Source of the DNA: Aquimarina megaterium XH134
Lineage (GTDB): Bacteria > Bacteroidota > Bacteroidia > Flavobacteriales > Flavobacteriaceae
Assembly (NCBI RefSeq): GCF_000520975.1
Contig: NZ_JACB01000031.1
Coordinates: 62,001 to 126,000 of the forward strand
Direction of reading: 5' to 3'
DNA: 64,000 nt
The number at the start of each line of letters is the position of its first letter. Position 1 is the first letter of the stretch. Shown in pieces: positions 1-9,352 of this stretch. Position numbers and translations under genes: made by a program. The notes under the pieces are model-generated. The model was not told the origin of the DNA and made no database searches. It was given only the letters and a program-made list of their open reading frames with translations.

Positions 1-74
1 GAAATAGTAAACGAGTAACGAACTTCTTCTGAAAATAAAAATTTAGAAAGCAGTTCGTCTTTTACATACTTCAT
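1..74 (-). CDS. N-terminal fragment of an unidentified protein, cut by the window edge
   Basis: An ATG at 74-72 opens a frame that runs 24 codons without a stop to the left edge. The product begins MKYVKDELLSKFLF and continues with acidic and aromatic residues. I do not recognise the family and there is too little sequence to assign a function. It is plausible because it diverges from the gene at 117 and the gap between them carries promoter-like sequence. It could also be chance. Confidence 0.4.
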   Translation of the reverse strand, partial: MKYVKDELLSKFLFSEEVRYSFTI

Positions 75-91
75 TATTAAATTGAAAACAC

Positions 92-99
92 TAATTTTG
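92..99 (+). promoter_or_regulatory. Bacteroidota -7 box for the gene at 117
   Basis: TAATTTTG fits the TAnnTTTG consensus of the primary sigma factor of Bacteroidota and lies 17 bases before the ATG at 117. No good TTG (-33) is seen at the usual distance, so the assignment rests on this box and its position. Confidence 0.45.
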
Positions 100-116
100 C
101 ACAAAATAAATTAGAT

Positions 117-383
117 ATGGCAAATAAGAGAGACCTTAAAAAGGATATAAACTACGTTTTAGGAGATATTATAGAAGAAGTCTATATGTGGGAATTAGAA
201 AACCCTGGTAAAGATGGTAAATCTGGAGAAGCAATCATTGATGAAGCAATTACATCTTTTGATAGTTTTATGGCTAGAGCTAATGAACGAAAACTTGAAA
301 ATCCTAAAAAACATTTTAAATCTCTTCGCGATGATTTAGAAAAAACAGCTAAGGCTTTAGTTAAAAAAGTAAATGCATTGTAA
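117..383 (+). CDS. Small conserved protein of unknown function
   Basis: An 88-residue, strongly charged, predominantly helical protein with no signal peptide or membrane segment, so probably cytoplasmic. It has a central acidic stretch and a basic helical C-terminus rich in Lys and Leu. The start is supported by the -7 box just upstream. It precedes tRNA-Thr by 59 bases. I do not recognise a named domain. Small proteins of this kind are common in flavobacterial genomes, but no function can be read from it. Confidence 0.75.
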   Translation: MANKRDLKKDINYVLGDIIEEVYMWELENPGKDGKSGEAIIDEAITSFDSFMARANERKLENPKKHFKSLRDDLEKTAKALVKKVNAL

Positions 384-442
384 TTTTTCTTTAAAAAATA
401 TTTGTAAAAACGGTTGTAGAAATTATATTTGCAACCGTTTTT

Positions 443-516
443 GCCGATATAGCTCAGCTGGCTAGAGCAGCTGATTTGTAATCAGCAGGTCGTGGGTTCG
501 AGTCCCTCTATCGGCT
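443..516 (+). tRNA. tRNA-Thr (anticodon UGU)
   Basis: The 74-base sequence folds as a full cloverleaf. The acceptor stem GCCGATA pairs with TATCGGC and leaves a T discriminator base. The D arm contains AGCTCAGCTGG, the anticodon stem GCTGA/TCAGC encloses the loop TTTGTAA, giving anticodon TGT (Thr), and the T arm contains GGGTTCGAGTCC. The 3' CCA is not encoded. Confidence 0.97.
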
Positions 517-520
517 CTTA

Positions 521-560
521 AAAAAGTCCTAAACATTAAGTTTAGGACTTTTTCTTTTTT
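521..560 (+). terminator. Rho-independent terminator after tRNA-Thr
   Basis: AAAAAGTCCTAAAC and GTTTAGGACTTTTT form a stem around a short ATTAA loop, followed by a T-rich tract. It begins five bases after the tRNA. Confidence 0.9.
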
Positions 561-621
561 AAACAGTTTAAAAAAGAAAGAATATACTTAGAATATTTAA
601 TTATTCTATTAAACGATTTTT

Positions 622-837
622 CTATATACAGCAACCATTTGATGGGTGATAAGAGCACCCAGGAATATAAGTAGCACCACAACTAGGATTATTTAATGCA
701 ACATGAGAAGTTGTACAGCATCGTAGTGCAGGGTTACAACATTTTCGAAGTACTGGAATACGACCACCGTTTATTCCTTTTTGTTCACTCTTTTTAAGGC
801 TTTTTGTTCCTTCTAAATCTAAGATGGTTTTTAACAT
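622..837 (-). CDS. Double-glycine peptide precursor, 25-residue leader, Cys-rich core
   Basis: A 71-residue product. The leader has the pattern MLKTILDLEG...EQKGINGG and ends in a Gly-Gly at residues 24-25, the classic cleavage point for exported peptides. The predicted core of 46 residues has eight cysteines, including three CC pairs, and little charge. The leader pattern (IL-x-L-x-G...Q-K-x-I-x-GG) matches the precursors at 53268 and 58536, which also have 25-residue leaders. Such precursors are usually processed and exported by a peptidase-containing ABC transporter, but none is encoded in this window. The core could be a bacteriocin, a signal or a modified peptide. It diverges from the precursor at 1032. 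Confidence 0.85.
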   Translation of the reverse strand: MLKTILDLEGTKSLKKSEQKGINGGRIPVLRKCCNPALRCCTTSHVALNNPSCGATYIPGCSYHPSNGCCI

Positions 838-1031
838 GATATTTAGGTTTTAAGTTTCATCACTAAATTAAGGAAAATACGTGTCTATGATGTACGGTAA
901 TACCTCAATTAACATTCTGTGATAGGCGCTCACGCGAATAGATCAAACTCTTCTTTTATTAATCGTTTTTTAACTTTTATAAATAGATATTTTCTTAACT
1001 TGGTAATGTTATTAACCTTTAAATATATATC

Positions 1032-1178
1032 ATGAAAAAAAAGGATATTAAGTCGTTAAAACTTAACAAAAAATCTATTTCTAAATTGAGTTTAACTCAT
1101 ATTAAAGGAGGGAGAGCAACTAACGATTGTGATCTCGAATCTTTTATGCGTACATGTCCTAAGAAATGTTGGCCATAA
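1032..1178 (+). CDS. Double-glycine precursor with lanthipeptide-like leader
   Basis: A 48-residue product that begins MKKKDIKSLKLNKKSISKL and reaches Gly-Gly at residues 26-27. The LxLNKxxI leader motif resembles the leader seen in Bacteroidota precursors annotated as class I lanthipeptides (established family pattern, from memory). The 21-residue core, RATNDCDLESFMRTCPKKCWP, has three Cys plus Thr and Ser that could form thioether rings. No LanB, LanC or LanM homologue is in the window. The leader has the same length and pattern as that of the precursor at 52990. A strong terminator follows within six bases, so it is a monocistronic unit. Confidence 0.8.
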   Translation: MKKKDIKSLKLNKKSISKLSLTHIKGGRATNDCDLESFMRTCPKKCWP

Positions 1179-1183
1179 AATTT

Positions 1184-1213
1184 AGCGAACTTCGGTTCGC
1201 TTTTCTTTTTTTT
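1184..1213 (+). terminator. Terminator of the peptide gene at 1032
   Basis: AGCGAAC, a TTCG tetraloop and GTTCGCT form a perfect 7-bp hairpin followed by TTTCTTTTTTT. It starts five bases after the stop codon. Confidence 0.92.
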
Positions 1214-1334
1214 ATGAGTTTAAGGCTTTTATAAAATTCAACTAAGAATTTGTATACTAATTCTTCTTCCAGAAATTATTTTTGGGAATCATAAGACATT
1301 TTAAATAGTTTAAAATCTACAGAATTTTAGAAAG

Positions 1335-2072
1335 TTATTCTTCTGTATTAGCCTTTACTTCTGCTTCTTTAGCTTTGCGATCATCAATGTACTTGATCAA
1401 CTGCTTTCCGTATAATGATTTTTTTACCTTAGGACTTAAAGATCTGGCAACGGTATCCAGGAATTTTATGTTGGCATCAAAAACTTCATTAAGTGTAATA
1501 TAGGGGGCTACTTCTAATTTTCTGTTTGTTACAGCAAAATTAATAGTATATAGATATTTTTGACGCATTAAATTTTTGTATGCCTTATCATTTTCAATGA
1601 GTTTTTCATCATCTTTTTGCTTACTGGCTTCAAAATCTTCTTTGATGATCCTAAGATTTCTTTCATTGAATCTTTTAAGCATTTTTTTGTATTCAGTATA
1701 CTTCTCTTGATTTTTTCCGCCTTTTATCTTTACATCATTTTCAAAATCAAGTAAATTAGTGGTTATAGTGATCTCTCCAGGTTCTACAAAAAAGTCAATA
1801 CGATCATTATATTGTTTTCCATCATTTTTATCGAGGTATAGGTAATGAATTTCTGGTTCTTTAACCTCAGATTTAAGTACAAATTCAGAATTACCATCGA
1901 TACTTACAGAGTCTACATTCACCAATAATGTATCCTGTATTTTTTGTAAGTATACGATTCCTTTTTTTAATCCTTTGATGTTACCTATTACTGTTACATT
2001 CCCTTCCTTAGTAGGTGAACTGCAATTCGTTAATAATACAGTTAATAATAATAGAATAGAAAAATACTTCAT
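1335..2072 (-). CDS. DUF4369-type lipoprotein
   Basis: A 245-residue lipoprotein. The N-terminus MKYFSILLLLTVLLTNC ends in a lipobox with Cys17, so it is probably anchored in the membrane facing the periplasm. The next 100 residues carry the pattern of DUF4369 (GNIKGLKKGIVYLQK, DSVSIDGNSEF, FVEPGEITIT), a beta-rich domain often found N-terminal to thioredoxin-like domains in Bacteroidota. The second half is a charged helical region with no CxxC, so the usual redox domain is absent. It appears monocistronic. The role is unknown. Confidence 0.85.
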   Translation of the reverse strand: MKYFSILLLLTVLLTNCSSPTKEGNVTVIGNIKGLKKGIVYLQKIQDTLLVNVDSVSIDGNSEFVLKSEVKEPEIHYLYLDKNDGKQYNDRIDFFVEPGEITITTNLLDFENDVKIKGGKNQEKYTEYKKMLKRFNERNLRIIKEDFEASKQKDDEKLIENDKAYKNLMRQKYLYTINFAVTNRKLEVAPYITLNEVFDANIKFLDTVARSLSPKVKKSLYGKQLIKYIDDRKAKEAEVKANTEE

Positions 2073-2175
2073 GTACTAATTTTTGATTTTTACTAGGGCC
2101 ACAAAGATGCGAGTTTTATTTTAAATGAAATAAAAAAATAGAATCTAATGGTCAAAAACTTGATCTCTTTTTTTA

Positions 2176-3480
2176 TTAGCTTCCAGAGGCTATTTGCATA
2201 AGAATGGTACATAAAATGGCTCCGTATGTTCCTACTACATATCCAAAAACAGCAAGCAATACACCTACTGTTGCGAGTGAAGGGTGAAATGCTGCTGCGA
2301 CTACAGGTGCAGATGCGGCCCCTCCTATATTAGCTTTACTACCTACAGCAAGAAAAAAGTATGGAGCTTTGATCAACTTGGCTACTCCAATAAGAAGGAA
2401 GACATGTATAGCCATCCAAACAAGTCCGATTGCAATAAGTCCAGGGTTTTCGAAAATTTTACCGATATCCATTTTCATTCCTATAGTAGCTACCAGAATA
2501 TAAATAAAGACACTTCCTAGTTTACTGGCTCCTGCTCCTTCATATTGTTTTACTTTGGTGTACGATAACAGAATTCCAATTGCAGTAGCAATGGTAATCA
2601 TCCAGAAAAATTTAGAAGTAAACGATGATAATGCAGAACTCTTATCGTTAAAAATTTCAAAATTATCAGACAATAGATTAGAGATCCCTGCGGCTCCCCA
2701 ATGCGAAATCCCTACTACAGTAAATGCAATAGAAAGCATAATGATATAATCCGATAGAGATGGGTTTCGGGTTATGCTTTCTGCGTAACTGGATACTTTT
2801 TGCTTTAAAGCTTCGATGGCACTATTGTCTGCTTTTAACCACCGATCAATTTTATCACTCTTACCAATACCAAGTAATAATATAGCCATCCATATATTTG
2901 CAACTACAATATCAACCAATACCATTCCTCCATATTTTTCGGGATTGTATTGATAAATTTCTAGCATAGCAGCTTGATTTGCTCCTCCACCAATCCAACT
3001 ACCTGCTAATGTAGATAATCCTCTCCAAATGGCGTCAAATCCAGCTCCGCCAACAGTTTCTGGTGAAACGAGAGAAATAAGTAGGATTGCAATAGGACCA
3101 CCAATAATGACACCAAGGGTTCCTGTTAAAAACATAATTAATGCCTTTGGACCTAAATTAAAAATACTTTTGAGATCGATGCTTAATGTCATTAATACTA
3201 AAGAGGCAGGAAGTAAAAATCTACTGGCAACATAATACACATTAGAAGATTTTTCTACTAATACTCCTTCTGCATTTAGTTCTTTCCATGCCGGAGAAAT
3301 GATTCCTAATGAGTTGAATATAGCAGGTAATAAATAACAAAGTAGTAGTGCGGGAACAAACTTATAGAAGGTTTTCCAAAAATTATTATGAATAGAGGAA
3401 GTATAAAAAACTAACCCTAAACAAAGCATTAAAATCCCAAAAACTATAGTGTCATTTGTAAAAAAAGGAACGTTCTCCAT
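2176..3480 (-). CDS. DUF819 family integral membrane protein
   Basis: A 434-residue protein with about ten to twelve hydrophobic segments and Gly-rich turns such as GSWIGGGANQAAM and GSKANIGGAASAPVVAAAF. These repeated Gly/Ala-rich re-entrant segments are typical of the DUF819 family of inner membrane proteins, which are thought to be transporters related to the anion-permease fold (family knowledge; substrate unknown). The length is normal for the family. It stands alone between lipoprotein and peptidase genes on the same strand. A cytoplasmic loop around residues 205-235 is charged. Confidence 0.87.
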   Translation of the reverse strand: MENVPFFTNDTIVFGILMLCLGLVFYTSSIHNNFWKTFYKFVPALLLCYLLPAIFNSLGIISPAWKELNAEGVLVEKSSNVYYVASRFLLPASLVLMTLSIDLKSIFNLGPKALIMFLTGTLGVIIGGPIAILLISLVSPETVGGAGFDAIWRGLSTLAGSWIGGGANQAAMLEIYQYNPEKYGGMVLVDIVVANIWMAILLLGIGKSDKIDRWLKADNSAIEALKQKVSSYAESITRNPSLSDYIIMLSIAFTVVGISHWGAAGISNLLSDNFEIFNDKSSALSSFTSKFFWMITIATAIGILLSYTKVKQYEGAGASKLGSVFIYILVATIGMKMDIGKIFENPGLIAIGLVWMAIHVFLLIGVAKLIKAPYFFLAVGSKANIGGAASAPVVAAAFHPSLATVGVLLAVFGYVVGTYGAILCTILMQIASGS

Positions 3481-3563
3481 TATTAATTATTTAGTTTAAA
3501 AAAGATATATCGCAAAATACATTTAATTTGAAGAAGACAAAAACGATATCAAAATAGGAGTTT

Positions 3564-5462
3564 CTAGTCATTAATCCATTTTTTTAATAACATCTTTTGT
3601 TGTTCTGAAGCCTTTGGGTCTTGTTCTAAAATTATCTTCTCAATAGTAGGTTTGGTTACATTGGATTTGAGTGTCATGATCTTATTGTTACGCTTAATTC
3701 TAAATGTAATTTCATCTCCAATTTTCCATTTATTAGAATCACCAAACAGATCATATATATTATTAAGATTATATTCTTTTTTGTTAATGCTTAGCAAAAC
3801 GTCTCCTTCTAAAATCCCCAGTTCTTTTAAAAAGCTGTTAAATGGGATATCAGATGTAAAAATAACTTCTTTAGTAGCTTCAGAACCAGTTACAAAAGGT
3901 TCTTGTTTAAAAATAAAATAAGAAGAAGGTGCATTCTTTGTTCCATAAAGTACTCCAGCTTTATTAAGATAAAATTCATAGTCAATAGGAGTATTACCCA
4001 TAACATGTGTTTGTAAAAATGCACTCACTTCTGGATATGAATCTTCTTCTATAGCCTTAATAAGTTCTTTATCATCAAAAGGAACATCGATACCATATCG
4101 AACCGATAAATTTTTTATAAGATCGAGTAATCCATAAACTCCATCACTTCTTTCCCGCATTATGATATCCAGACACATAGAAATTAACGCTCCTTTCTCA
4201 TAAACATTTCTATAGCTATTGCGATAGGGATCGACCAAAATATTTTTACTCATGGTCGTAAAAGCTATAGAATCATCAAAAGAAGAGGATGCTTCAATCT
4301 TACCAATAATTCGTTCAAAAAATTCATCTTTTGTAATAAGTCCTTGTGTAATTTGAAATAGCATCGAAAAATACTCTGTAGTACCTTCGTATAACCACAA
4401 ATGCTCAGACATTTTAGGGCTGTTATAATCAAAATTATGGATTTCTTTAGAATGAATGGTTAATGGTGTTACAATATGAAAAAACTCATGAGAAACAACA
4501 TCGGTAAGCGCTTCATTAAGTTTTTCACGAGATAGTGATTCTGGCAACACAACTACTGTAGAGGTATTATGTTCCAGAGCCCCAAACCCTTGGGCATCAT
4601 CAGATTTTGCAGAAGACAGATACAATAATATAGTATATTTTTTTGTAGAGTTAATATCACCAAGAAAATCCTTTTGTGCTCTAATCATACGCTCCATCTG
4701 GGGCATTATTCTTGCTGCTTTGTGAGTTTTGTTTTTAGAATAAACACTTAGAAGTATTTCTATATCATTGACCTTAAAGCTGGCTTTATCAGGAATAGAA
4801 TACATGATAGGATTATCTACTACATCAGCGTATCTTTTAAAAGAAAAATAATCGATATCATTTTTAGAAGTATTCGCTGTATTGTCAAAAAGTATTTCTT
4901 CAACCGAAGCTGAAGCTTCCAGAAAAGAAGGGTGTTTAATAAATAGCTTGTATTTATTTTCTTTCATTGCGCCAAAATACCCCACAAAAGCATATAGATT
5001 TAAAATGAAATTTTTGTCTTTTATAATATTAGATCCTGTTGGAGAGAAAACATCGTGAGAATCTTCAGAATCATAAGTGTCATTTACCCAGTAAGTGATT
5101 TTGCCTAATTGTTTGGCGTTATTTATTTTCCAACGATTATCCCCATATTTTTGAATATCAATAGAATTTCCCTCGTGATCAAATGCTTTAAGATCGTCGA
5201 TATATTTACCAAAGTCGTTATTTTGATAAGTGCCGGGGACAATTTTTGGTAAGTAGTAACTTATTGTGTCCGAATTCAAGTTATCGATTTGGATTTCTAC
5301 TTTTACTTTATCGTCTTTTACATTAACGAGATCTATAGAAGCACGTATGGTAGATACATTTGTTGATGCAACAGGAAGTTGTGTGGTCTTACAACCAGTA
5401 GCCAAATTAAATATGGCAAATGCAAATAGTAGGGTTTTTATGGTATGAATCGTTCTTTGCAC
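3564..5462 (-). CDS. M61 family metallopeptidase with C-terminal PDZ domain (lipoprotein)
   Basis: A 632-residue lipoprotein with lipobox ATGC at residue 24. The zinc site is HEFFH at 325-329, preceded by the substrate-binding GALEH at 294-298 and followed by LWLYEGTTEYF near 355-365, which supplies the third ligand Glu. This order is that of the M61 glycyl aminopeptidase family. Residues of about 525-605 form a PDZ domain (LGILEGDVLLSINKKEY). It probably trims peptides in the periplasm. It follows the HAD gene with a two-base gap, so the two are co-transcribed. Confidence 0.93.
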   Translation of the reverse strand: MQRTIHTIKTLLFAFAIFNLATGCKTTQLPVASTNVSTIRASIDLVNVKDDKVKVEIQIDNLNSDTISYYLPKIVPGTYQNNDFGKYIDDLKAFDHEGNSIDIQKYGDNRWKINNAKQLGKITYWVNDTYDSEDSHDVFSPTGSNIIKDKNFILNLYAFVGYFGAMKENKYKLFIKHPSFLEASASVEEILFDNTANTSKNDIDYFSFKRYADVVDNPIMYSIPDKASFKVNDIEILLSVYSKNKTHKAARIMPQMERMIRAQKDFLGDINSTKKYTILLYLSSAKSDDAQGFGALEHNTSTVVVLPESLSREKLNEALTDVVSHEFFHIVTPLTIHSKEIHNFDYNSPKMSEHLWLYEGTTEYFSMLFQITQGLITKDEFFERIIGKIEASSSFDDSIAFTTMSKNILVDPYRNSYRNVYEKGALISMCLDIIMRERSDGVYGLLDLIKNLSVRYGIDVPFDDKELIKAIEEDSYPEVSAFLQTHVMGNTPIDYEFYLNKAGVLYGTKNAPSSYFIFKQEPFVTGSEATKEVIFTSDIPFNSFLKELGILEGDVLLSINKKEYNLNNIYDLFGDSNKWKIGDEITFRIKRNNKIMTLKSNVTKPTIEKIILEQDPKASEQQKMLLKKWIND

Positions 5463-5464
5463 AG

Positions 5465-6271
5465 TTATAAAATATTTTTTTGAATATACGTTGCTACTCC
5501 ATTTTCTTTTCCAGAAAGCGTAATAACATTTGCTGCTTGTAAAGTTTCTGGTTTTGCATTTGCTACAGCTACACCAGTTCCTACTGCTTGTAGCATTGCA
5601 ATATCATTATAATTATCTCCAAATGCAACTGCATCAGAAATAGGAATTTTAAAATAGGAGTCAAGCAGTATTTCTATGGCAGTTAATTTTGAAATACTTT
5701 TATGTGCAATCTCTATATATGTTGGTTTAGAACGATATAAATGAAGAGTGTCTTTGAAACGATTTTCTAAAAATGCATAGGCTTGATCTATATAGGATTC
5801 TTCACCCATACACATAATCTTATGAGCTCCTTTGTTATGAGTTTTCCACTCTTGTATCACATGTTGGGTTGACTTTACCACTGGATTTACTTTGGTGTTA
5901 TTTGCTTCACGATTGGCCCAAAAATCCATTTTAGGAACAAACCAATCATTATTGTGATATAAGCTTATATGAAATTTTTGATCTTTATTAAAAGTATCTA
6001 ATTCTTCTATAATATCTGGAGATATAAAAGTAGAATGAACAGGTTTTTGATCTACCAAAATTAACCCTCCATTATAGCATATCATAGGTTGGTTTTTTAT
6101 ATCTAATTCTTCTTGCAAATGATTCATAGCATCTGGCATTCTCGAAGAAATTAAAACTACAGGTATAGTGTTTTTAATTCTCTTAATTTCTGAAATCGTA
6201 AGTTCAGAAAGCTCTCTTTCAGAATTTAGTAGTGTTCCATCAATATCAGAGAATACAATGCGATGTGGCAT
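5465..6271 (-). CDS. Cof-type HAD-IIB phosphatase
   Basis: A 268-residue soluble protein. HAD motif I is DIDGT at residues 9-13, motif II is LISS near 40, and motif IV is GDNYNDIAML near 218-227. An alpha/beta cap domain lies between motifs II and III, which defines the Cof/type IIB group that removes phosphate from sugar phosphates, nucleotides or cofactors. The substrate cannot be told from sequence. It sits between an alpha/beta hydrolase and the M61 peptidase in a leftward run. Confidence 0.92.
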   Translation of the reverse strand: MPHRIVFSDIDGTLLNSERELSELTISEIKRIKNTIPVVLISSRMPDAMNHLQEELDIKNQPMICYNGGLILVDQKPVHSTFISPDIIEELDTFNKDQKFHISLYHNNDWFVPKMDFWANREANNTKVNPVVKSTQHVIQEWKTHNKGAHKIMCMGEESYIDQAYAFLENRFKDTLHLYRSKPTYIEIAHKSISKLTAIEILLDSYFKIPISDAVAFGDNYNDIAMLQAVGTGVAVANAKPETLQAANVITLSGKENGVATYIQKNIL

Positions 6272-6310
6272 TAGGTGTTTTTGATTAGGGTTATATAATT
6301 TTTTAATAAA

Positions 6311-7237
6311 CTATTGATTCACAAAGTTAGTAATCCCGGTTAGAACTTCGGGCATTATTTTTCTAAAGGGTTCATTATATGATTTGTGATTTTCTAGTCG
6401 ACCTCCTTTAATTTCTTTTAAGATATGATTCATATCTGTAACAAATAGATATTCGGCTTGCGGTATAATCTCTTTAAATTTCTCTGCTTGGATTGATTCT
6501 ACCTGGATATCTTTATCACCATAAATTATGAGAATAGGCATTTCTAATTTTAAAATTTCCTCAGAAGGATTATATTTTATCCAGGAACTCATAAAGGGTT
6601 GTAAATTATATCTAAAAATAGATTCTAATGCTGGGTCATAACTAGTAGCCCTTCCATTTTCTTTTAATTGCTTAAAAGCTACAGAAGCACTTTTATCTAG
6701 ACCAGGAGCCTGTTTCGCAATTTGTTCTATAATTACCTGATCTATTGATACTGCGTTTCCTGCTATAGAAATAAAACCATCTGCCCTTCCTTTTGCAGCA
6801 ATCATACCTACTAAAGAACCTTGACCATGACCAGCGATAATGACTTTTTTGTATTTTCCGTTTTTATTGAAATAATCTATTATTGATATTGCATCTTCAA
6901 TATAATGATCTAAAGAAATTTCATGCTCCTTAATTCCTAAACCATCCATCTTAAAAAGCCTTTTGTCATAGCGATAAGTTGCAATACCTTCTTTAGCAAG
7001 TTCATAAGAAAGTTTCTTAAAAGTATCATTTTTAGACATTCGATCATTGCCATCCCTATTAATCGCTCCGGCATCCATTATAAAAATAACCAAAGGAACA
7101 TTATCTTCAGAATATGGAGTAACCAAAGAACCCTCTATATATTTATTGATTTTAACAACTGCAGAGTTAAATTCTTTTTTTTGAGCAAAAGTCAATGCAG
7201 AAATCAAGATCATAAATAAATAAAATTTACTCTTCAT
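6311..7237 (-). CDS. Secreted alpha/beta hydrolase
   Basis: The start chosen is the ATG at 7237, because MKSKFYLFMILISALTFAQ is a clean signal peptide directly after it; an in-frame ATG nine codons upstream gives a poor signal. The mature protein has the nucleophile elbow GHGQGS, an Asp in IYGDKDIQV and a His in DMNHILKE, the order of an alpha/beta hydrolase triad. Lengths and spacing fit the serine esterase/lipase-like hydrolases of Bacteroidota. The substrate is unknown. It is the first gene of a leftward run with the HAD phosphatase 39 bases downstream. Confidence 0.88.
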   Translation of the reverse strand: MKSKFYLFMILISALTFAQKKEFNSAVVKINKYIEGSLVTPYSEDNVPLVIFIMDAGAINRDGNDRMSKNDTFKKLSYELAKEGIATYRYDKRLFKMDGLGIKEHEISLDHYIEDAISIIDYFNKNGKYKKVIIAGHGQGSLVGMIAAKGRADGFISIAGNAVSIDQVIIEQIAKQAPGLDKSASVAFKQLKENGRATSYDPALESIFRYNLQPFMSSWIKYNPSEEILKLEMPILIIYGDKDIQVESIQAEKFKEIIPQAEYLFVTDMNHILKEIKGGRLENHKSYNEPFRKIMPEVLTGITNFVNQ

Positions 7238-7470
7238 AGTAGGTGGGGTTTGTTTATATAACAAATAAGAAATGAATATTAATCAAATTGATATTGGCTA
7301 AATGTTTAATATGAATTGAATCGTGTTTGATTATCTAACACAACATACATAAAACAGATAAAACGACAAATTTGAAAGCATATTTTGATTTGAGACAATT
7401 ACTATTTGTTATTTTAATGTTATTTACGCGTAATTAATCATTTTTAACGAATCACTAACATACCCTTTTT

Positions 7471-7478
7471 TATCTTTG
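7471..7478 (+). promoter_or_regulatory. Bacteroidota -7 box for the S1/P1 nuclease gene
   Basis: TATCTTTG matches TAnnTTTG and ends 17 bases before the ATG at 7496. Upstream is a 170-base AT-rich stretch shared with the divergent hydrolase gene. Confidence 0.55.
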
Positions 7479-7495
7479 CTTCAAAATATATATAA

Positions 7496-8278
7496 ATGAA
7501 ACTTCAATATAAATGGTTACTTGTTTTATTCATAATTTCATTATCTGGATTTTCTGCAGATTATGATTGGGGAAAGACAGGGCATAGAGCTACGGGTCAG
7601 ATCGCAGATTCATACTTGACAAAAAAAGCAAGGCGTAATATAGCAAAACTTCTTAATGGTCAAAGTCTTGCTTTGGTTTCTACATTTGCTGATGAAATTA
7701 AGAGTGACAAAAAATATAGAGGTTATAGCCCTTGGCATTATGTTAATTTTCCATTTGATAAGAAATATGGTGAAGAAGAGCCTAGTGAATACGGCGATTT
7801 GGTAAAAGGGATAAATACATGTATATCGGTATTAAAAGATGAAAAATCATCTAAAGAAGATATGATGTTTCATCTTAAAATGCTAGTGCATTTTATTGGT
7901 GATTTACATCAACCACTTCATGTGGGTAGAGGAGAAGATAAAGGAGGAAATGATATTCAGGTGCGTTGGTTTAGAGACGGATCTAACTTACATAGGGTTT
8001 GGGATAGTGATATGATAGATTATTATGGTATGAGCTATACAGAATTATCTATAAATAAGACAGTTTTATCTAAGGATGAGATTAAAGCAATTCAAAACGG
8101 TGGTATTGTAAACTGGGTGCACGAATCCCAAAAGCTTGCACAACAAGTATATGGATCGGCAAATGTAGGCGAAAAACTAGGTTATAAATATATGTATGAT
8201 TATTTTCCTATAGTACGTACCCAATTGCAAAAAGGAGGAATACGACTGGCTAAAATATTAAATGAAATTTTTGGATAA
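7496..8278 (+). CDS. S1/P1 family zinc-dependent nuclease
   Basis: A 260-residue exported protein. The signal peptide (about residues 1-21) is followed almost at once by Trp25 in DWGKTGHRATGQIA. In the S1/P1 family the mature N-terminal Trp and this His are zinc ligands. Further metal-ligand motifs are SPWHYVNFP, HFIGDLHQPLHVGRGEDKGGND and LHRVWDSDMI. These enzymes cut single-stranded DNA and RNA and remove 3' phosphates outside the cytoplasm, giving phosphate and nucleosides. All catalytic motifs are intact. It is monocistronic and convergent with the AraC gene. Confidence 0.95.
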   Translation: MKLQYKWLLVLFIISLSGFSADYDWGKTGHRATGQIADSYLTKKARRNIAKLLNGQSLALVSTFADEIKSDKKYRGYSPWHYVNFPFDKKYGEEEPSEYGDLVKGINTCISVLKDEKSSKEDMMFHLKMLVHFIGDLHQPLHVGRGEDKGGNDIQVRWFRDGSNLHRVWDSDMIDYYGMSYTELSINKTVLSKDEIKAIQNGGIVNWVHESQKLAQQVYGSANVGEKLGYKYMYDYFPIVRTQLQKGGIRLAKILNEIFG

Positions 8279-8286
8279 AATCACGA

Positions 8287-9150
8287 TTAGCTAATAGACA
8301 TTTCGTTACGGTATTGCTTGGGAGACATCGAAAAATGCTTTTTAAAAGTTTTGGTAAGATGACTCTCATCTGTATATCCTAATTGATATGCAATTTCTGC
8401 AATAGTAAATTCGGTATGTTGTAAACGATACTCGACCAACTTCATTTTATATTTTGTAACGTATTGGTGTATAGATTCTCCTGTTTTTCTTTTAAAATAT
8501 GTGCTAATTGAACTCTGAGACATATTAAACTTATTTGCCAAAAAATTAATCTTAGTAAGATCATTGTCATAAACATGTTGTCTAATATGGCTTAAGATCG
8601 AATCTATTTTGTTGTGAGAAACAAGGATATTTTTTTGATGTGAATTATATTTTTCAGAAATATTACGAACTATTATACTTAGAATAGTACTTATTGCATT
8701 AGAAATAATTTCCTGATAATATACTTTCTCATTTTTAAACTCTTCTAGGACGACATTATGAATATCCCAAATAATACTTCGGTCTTCTTCATGAGAAATT
8801 ACATCTCCTGGTATAATATTTGGTTGGTGTAATAATTGCTCAATACGTTGTAACCAATATTTTCTGTCCGGAAGATTGACTTTACTAGAAAACAAAAGCT
8901 CTGTAAACTTGAAATAAGTAAAATTAGTACGCTTTTCAATTTCGAAGTGATGTGTGTCCTCTGGCGCTAGTAAAAAGATATTGTTTTCTTTATAAGGAAA
9001 CCGTATATCATTAATGGTATGATATCCACTTCCTTTTTCAATAAAAATGATTTCAAAATAGTTATGATTATGAGGTTCCGCTTCCCATTCATCAATAGCA
9101 TATTGATGTACTACAAAAGTTTCATTCAAGGTATAACGGTTCATAAACAA
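8287..9150 (-). CDS. AraC family transcriptional regulator
   Basis: A 287-residue regulator. Residues of about 15-95 form a cupin-like sensor domain (HNHNYFEIIFIEKGSGYHTI). The last 100 residues form the two helix-turn-helix units of AraC, ending in the signature AEIAYQLGYTDESHLTKTFKKHFSMSPKQYR. It diverges from the membrane protein gene at 9353 across about 200 bases, the most likely target. The inducer is unknown. A second in-frame ATG two codons in is an equally good start. Confidence 0.93.
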   Translation of the reverse strand: MFMNRYTLNETFVVHQYAIDEWEAEPHNHNYFEIIFIEKGSGYHTINDIRFPYKENNIFLLAPEDTHHFEIEKRTNFTYFKFTELLFSSKVNLPDRKYWLQRIEQLLHQPNIIPGDVISHEEDRSIIWDIHNVVLEEFKNEKVYYQEIISNAISTILSIIVRNISEKYNSHQKNILVSHNKIDSILSHIRQHVYDNDLTKINFLANKFNMSQSSISTYFKRKTGESIHQYVTKYKMKLVEYRLQHTEFTIAEIAYQLGYTDESHLTKTFKKHFSMSPKQYRNEMSIS

Positions 9151-9317
9151 TTCTTTAACATTTTAAAGTTACAAAAATAAAATCAATAAAACAGGAATTC
9201 TTTTATACAAGTATTTTTAGATAAATATGTTTGATTGTGTTGATAACTAATTGATTAGATTGCTTTTTGTACAAGTTATATACAAAATTATACAAGAATT
9301 AGAATAAAGGTAAAATA

Positions 9318-9325
9318 TAAATTTG
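9318..9325 (+). promoter_or_regulatory. Bacteroidota -7 box for the gene at 9353
   Basis: TAAATTTG matches TAnnTTTG and lies 27 bases before the ATG at 9353. It places the transcription start near 9331, so the upstream CTG/TTG-type starts are unlikely. Confidence 0.5.
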
Positions 9326-9352
9326 CCGCTCAAAATTTCACACAAATCTATC